Source: Quercus robur (taxonomy: Eukaryota; Streptophyta; Magnoliopsida; Fagales; Fagaceae). Taken from it: 64,000 bases of DNA. The translations under genes were made by a program, and so were the position numbers. The stretch is taken from contig NC_065542.1 in the NCBI RefSeq assembly GCF_932294415.1, forward strand, positions 575,501 to 639,500, in the 5' to 3' direction. A model generated the notes under the pieces. It had not been told where the DNA came from. It made no database searches and was given only the letters and a program-made list of their open reading frames with translations. Below are positions 60,041-64,000 of the stretch, one piece after another (position 1 is the stretch's first letter; every line of letters begins with the position of its first letter).

Positions 60041-61340
60041 TTTTACTTAATTGTTTATACTTTAATTGTTCATATACTTTTTTTTTTTTTTTTTTTATGG
60101 GAAGGGCTAGGTTGAATTTGGTTATATTGTTTTTGGGTTAAATGGGTCCCAATGAGTTTTTAGTTAAAACCAAATAATCATTGGGTCTAATTGGGTTGAT
60201 GCCCATTTAACCCAACTAATTATAATTAGGTGGGTTTATGTTCAATTAGAGTGGGTGGGTTTAGGTGGCAAATGAGTTTGAGCTTACTTTGCCACCCCTA
60301 ATAAACAGCTATTCGAGCTCACCGTGCTAGCCATTGTCCAGTATACATGGCTGCCATGCAATATCACTGAAGTCTTGTGGACGTAATATTCTGCATCAAC
60401 TGCCGTCCCGCTAAACTTTTATTATTTGTTTTATGTGTGTATGTTATTATTTTACCTTGCTTAAGTGTTACGGATGATGACAATTATATATATATAAGCT
60501 TTAAGAAGGATGAAAAATGCTTCGGTAAATTAACAGTTGGTTTGCCCTAGCCTACATTCATAGTAGGTGGGAAGCTTGATGTTAAATTAGTGATCAAAAT
60601 GAATTTTGTCATGTGACATCTATATTCCTTTTACTTCTTTTTGCATTATAACTCAACTAAAAATTGCAGTGCCTGTACATGCGTGTTATATGCTTTTAGC
60701 ACCCAATATTATTGGCTTTTGTTTTTCTCTATTAAATTTTGGATATATAACAATGTATTTAATTTACAGGCATTACACCAATTGCGAACAAATATCATTA
60801 TGCATATGGTGGTATATATATCTTCCATCCAGATAAGCAAAATAGGTAAAATTGCCCTTCTAGAGAGATAATGCACAACAACATTCTCTTGATAACGAAC
60901 ATGAGGAAAATTACTACAAGAAAAATGAGAAACCAAGAGTTTTTGTGTCTGCAATTAGGTGACCATGCAATATTAAGGATGATTTAGAGTTTATAAGGTC
61001 TTTAAAAATAAAGTCCATTATCATGTGCTTCACAAATCACAGTTTGACACATGCCCTTTATTTTACATTATAAAGTAATCAAAGTTAAAAAGTAAAATAA
61101 AAATAAAAATTTAAACACACATGATGAATAAAAATCCATTGTCCCACTATTTTCAATTTGATAGACATTATCTCACTATTAGTGTTTTACTTTATACTCT
61201 ATCAATTGCATTATATTATGTGTTAGGTTTAAAAAATTAATAAAAAAAACTTTGACCATAAGGAAAAAAATTTATCCAAATAGTTTTTTTTTATTATATT
61301 TTATTTTTTATTGAAAAATGACACATAAACTTGAACACTT
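60041..61340. other. Intergenic repeats
   Basis: 60100-60300 is rich in GGGTT/AACCC text with internal inverted pairs (TGGGTTAAATGGGT against CCCATTTAACCCA) and ends GCCACCCCTA, suggestive of a hAT-type MITE whose left end I could not fix. The rest has no supported feature. Confidence 0.4.
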
Positions 61341-61358
61341 AAAGTTTGATACAAATGT

Positions 61359-61506
61359 GGGTTCCAGTTTATTCAACTAGTAAAATCTCTAATAATTGAA
61401 TAAAAAATCTGGGGTTCAATATTCGTCTACACTAAAAACTTAATGATAGTTATTATTAAAAGCAGACACTATAAATTGAAATTTTCTTATAAAAAAAAAA
61501 AAAAAA
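61359..61506 (+). mobile_element. tRNA-derived SINE, full-length type
   Basis: GGGTTCCAGTTTATTCAACT with an A box-like segment, GGGGTTCAATATTCG resembling a B box, a tail end AAATTGAAATTTTCTTAT and poly(A). Flanked by GTTTGATACAA at 61344-61354 and 61507-61517. Same family as the copies at 40119 and 35800, in older form with more changes. Confidence 0.78.
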
Positions 61507-61888
61507 GTTTGATACAAGATTTTTATTATGACATATGACATGTATATTCCATTTTTTCAATAAAAGTTAAACAAATTATTTTTATTTTATGAAAAGCACG
61601 AGGAGGAGGGTATCAAGTCAAAGCCCAAAAATCTAAAACCAGAAATGGATAAATTTCACAAATATGCATAGGAAGGAAAGAATATATAAGTTATAACACG
61701 TGGTGAAATCCGCAAAGGCAATACCAATATTACGAATATCATGCATGCATGATTATGGAAATAAATTCTAATGGAGATCATGAAATACGGGAACTAATTA
61801 TGAGCAGCCAATCTTTGATATAGACTCAGATTCTCAGACAATCTTCTTAAATATTTTCTCTGTTAAACCTCGTATCAAACTTCTCCAT

Positions 61889-61898
61889 ATATAAATAC
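61889..61898 (+). promoter_or_regulatory. Probable TATA box of the HMA gene
   Basis: TATATAAATA about 100 bases before the ATG at 61995. Confidence 0.6.
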
Positions 61899-61994
61899 CA
61901 TAGCTAGTCTTGGCTACGGGAAAAATCCACAAACCTAAACCCTAGAAGTAACTAACCTTTTCTTTGGATTCAAGAAACCTTTACCTCTCTGCCA

Positions 61995-62861
61995 ATGGCT
62001 TCCAGTACTCAGATGGTATAGTATTCGTGCTTCATCTTTCTTTTCTTTTTGATTTGTGATTTATATTATATATTTTACTAGCTACTTAATTAATTTGTTC
62101 CCTTCATTTTTATTTTCTTGTTCTGTCCATGATCATGAACTACCATGTCTTTTGTAGTGTTGTGCTTTGAAAGTGGATACCTCGTCTGCTGGATGGCATA
62201 ATACCATGGTGAAAGTTTTGAAGAAAATCAGTGGTACTTTTTAATCCATGTTTTGCCATACTTATTATTATTATTTTGAATAAATATACAATACCAACTT
62301 TGTGGAGCTTTAATTTGAAAGTAATACTTAACCCTATGGTAATGTTTTATATCATCTCATTATTTTTTTCACATATGTTAAAATTTACACATAAAATAAT
62401 ATCATTTAGAATAAGTTGTGTTACATTCCAAACTTATGGGTTTGAGTATTTTATTTTATTTTTTTAAATTGCGAATAGGTGGAGTGATTATCTTTTTTGT
62501 TTGTTGGCTTAAAATTTTTCCAGGAGTTGTGTACGACATAGATGCAGAAGAAGGGATGGCATATATCACTGGCAAAGTTGATCCACACAAAATATTGAAG
62601 AAGCTAGTGAAAAGTGGAAAACATGCGCAACTGTGCTGGGTTGAGATTGGAAATCAGTATACGTACTCTCAAGATGGCTCGTATCTTCATCCTAGGGGAA
62701 GAGAACCTTATTATGAAGATCCTTACCCTTACTCCAGTAGTTATCGAAGAGACTCTTATTGGGATGGGTACAATGGACCAGGATACAATTCCTACTACCC
62801 ACACCAACCTATGCCCCATTACTATCCACCACAGGTCCCATATAACCCATACTACTATTGA
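61995..62861 (+). CDS. Small HMA-fold (heavy-metal-associated-like) plant protein with Tyr/Pro-rich tail
   Basis: Three exons, 61995-62015, 62158-62233 and 62524-62861, join in phase to 144 residues. Residues 7-75 follow the HMA pattern of plant copper-chaperone-like proteins: CCALKVDTS, then MVKVLKKISGVVYDIDAEEG, YITGKVDPHKILKKLVKSGK and AQLCWVEI. The loop that normally carries CxxC is replaced by SSAGWHN, so the usual metal ligands are missing; Cys8-Cys9 sit at the start of strand 1 instead. The second half is a Tyr/Pro/Ser/Gly-rich tail (YYEDPYPYSSSYRRDSYW, PQVPYNPYYY). There is no C-terminal CaaX, so it is not a prenylated HIPP. Metal binding is doubtful; such proteins may act in protein interaction. 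A 115-bp tandem repeat follows the stop. Confidence 0.83.
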
Positions 62862-62896
62862 ATAGATCACTACATGTTGGTTTTATATGTGTCATG

Positions 62897-63126
62897 GTCA
62901 TGTTGAAATATTTTAGGATTCTTCATGACATGATATTATCTTTTATGTACTTTATTTGGGATACTACTTTTGGGATTTCAAGTTGTAATTTATATCTGTT
63001 TATTTAGATCTGTCATGCTGAAATATTTTAGGGTTCTTCTTCATGACATGAGACTATCTTATGTTATTAATGCGTACTTTTTTTTGGGAAATTACTTTTG
63101 GGATTTAAAGTTGTAATATATTTCCC
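62897..63126. repeat. 115-bp tandem duplication after the HMA gene
   Basis: Two copies start GTCATG(T/C)TGAAATATTTTAG at 62897 and 63012 and stay alignable through TTACTTTTGGGATTT and AGTTGTAAT. Small differences show it is not very recent. It lies in the likely 3' UTR. Confidence 0.78.
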
Positions 63127-63612
63127 TTTAATTTACTTAGTCCAAAGACAAATAGCTTGTTTAAAGTTGAATTCATATATATATATATATATATATATAA
63201 ATGGTTTCTCTTTTGAGGCAATTTAAGAATTGTTTTTTTGTTTTATAGGAGTCGGAACTATAAAAATTTGAGAATAAAAAATATAGAGAACCAAATGGTT
63301 TTTTGTCAAAATATTCTGAAAAAAAGTTATATCTCAATTCTCAAGTATGGTTTAACTAATTTTTTTTTAATAAAAATAAAATTGCAAGACCAATTAATCC
63401 AAAAACAACACCAAAAAATTAAGAAAAGAGCAGCTGAGTTGCACATTCTTTTCTTTTTAATAAATCTTTTTTTTTTTCTTATGCAAGAGTTGAGTTGGAA
63501 CATATTGTAACATCTTCTTTTTGGTCTTTGAATATGGCCCGAAATTCTACCTAAGTACAAATTTGTGGAATATATTTAACAACGAAAAAGGAGATATGTG
63601 GTGACCCGATCG
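63127..63612. other. Intergenic sequence with (TA)n run
   Basis: A (TA)n run at about 63176-63199; otherwise AT-rich, no feature seen. Confidence 0.5.
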
Positions 63613-63860
63613 AATTCAGATCTTCGAGATTTCTTAGGATACTCTATTAATAGATTTCTTAAGAGTCTAGATTCTGCTATATTAGCATTCTACTAACAAT
63701 ACTCTTAAAATAATAAAATAATAGTGTAAACAAAACAATTAAGATTATTGTTAGTGGAATGCTAATATGGAAAAATTTAGACTATTCAATTATTAAAAAA
63801 TGATTAAGATTTATGAAATTTATTTGGTAGAGTAGCCTAAGAAATCTAGAAAATCTGAAT
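63613..63860. repeat. Foldback MITE-like element
   Basis: Left arm from 63613 (GAATTCAGATCTTCGAGATT) and right arm ending 63860 (read inward GATTCAGATTTTCTAGATTT) pair imperfectly along about 95 bp, including AGCATTCTACTAACAAT against ATTGTTAGTGGAATGCT near the loop. The two arms differ by small indels. No coding potential. Confidence 0.72.
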
Positions 63861-64000
63861 CCAACCCAATATGGACCTTATAGTAAGATCTGAAATTTTA
63901 CCTAGTACAAATTTATGTCTTATACAGATCACGTGTATTCAGATTAGGTTCCTAAGAAAACTTACCTCAATGTAGTAAATTTTAAAACAAAATTAACTAG

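Noticed and set aside
62418-62523. Upstream extension of the HMA ORF (147 codons)
   Set aside because: This part is intron; the splice acceptor at 62521-62523 joins the HMA exons in phase.

Overview
This window is nuclear DNA of a flowering plant, almost certainly a eudicot. Its genes carry many short GT-AG introns in AT-rich sequence, all recognisable products are plant families, and the intergenic space is full of plant transposons (Ty1/copia, hAT and Harbinger-type elements, tRNA-derived SINEs, a LINE fragment, an endogenous pararetrovirus remnant). The repeat mix fits a woody dicot, possibly Fagales, but that is a weak inference.

Layout. 1-1778 (minus): first coding exon of a class-C (SPS4-like) sucrose-phosphate synthase whose body lies left of the window. 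1.9-12.2 kb: gene-poor, with a hAT-type element (4608-5199), an LTR-like repeat (about 8867-9780), an unidentified 77-codon ORF, a decayed hAT-like element and a Harbinger-like element. 12457-13449: intact single-exon carboxylesterase (CXE18-like); 15331-15999: 5'-truncated second copy; further flank fragments near 27.9-28.7 kb. 16405-27326: stacked copies of a non-autonomous hAT element, with a young copia element (16706-21768) and a decayed pararetrovirus fragment (about 22988-24855) inside. 29273-34867 (minus): eIF2D in 8 exons. 35-41 kb: intergenic repeats. 41199-53448 (plus): DRP2-type dynamin in 22 coding exons. 55206-58704 (minus): GT47 exostosin-family glycosyltransferase in 4 exons. 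61995-62861 (plus): small HMA-fold protein in 3 exons. The right end holds a foldback element.

The genes do not form a pathway or operon; they are independent housekeeping or metabolic loci (sucrose synthesis, ester hydrolysis, translation initiation/recycling, clathrin-linked membrane traffic, cell-wall glycan synthesis, a metal-domain-like protein). The exon models were built by hand from splice signals and reading phase. The three long multi-exon models close exactly (613, 934 and 514 codons plus stop).

The most unusual structure is the hAT array: copies of one element appear inserted into other copies at the same internal 8-bp site. Other notable points are a GC-AG intron in eIF2D, a NAGNAG acceptor in the dynamin gene, a same-strand LINE fragment in a dynamin intron, a perfect-TSD MITE in a GT47 intron, three SINE insertions with clear target duplications, and a tandem duplication in the 3' region of the HMA gene. 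I saw no new defence, CRISPR-like or RNA-based system.
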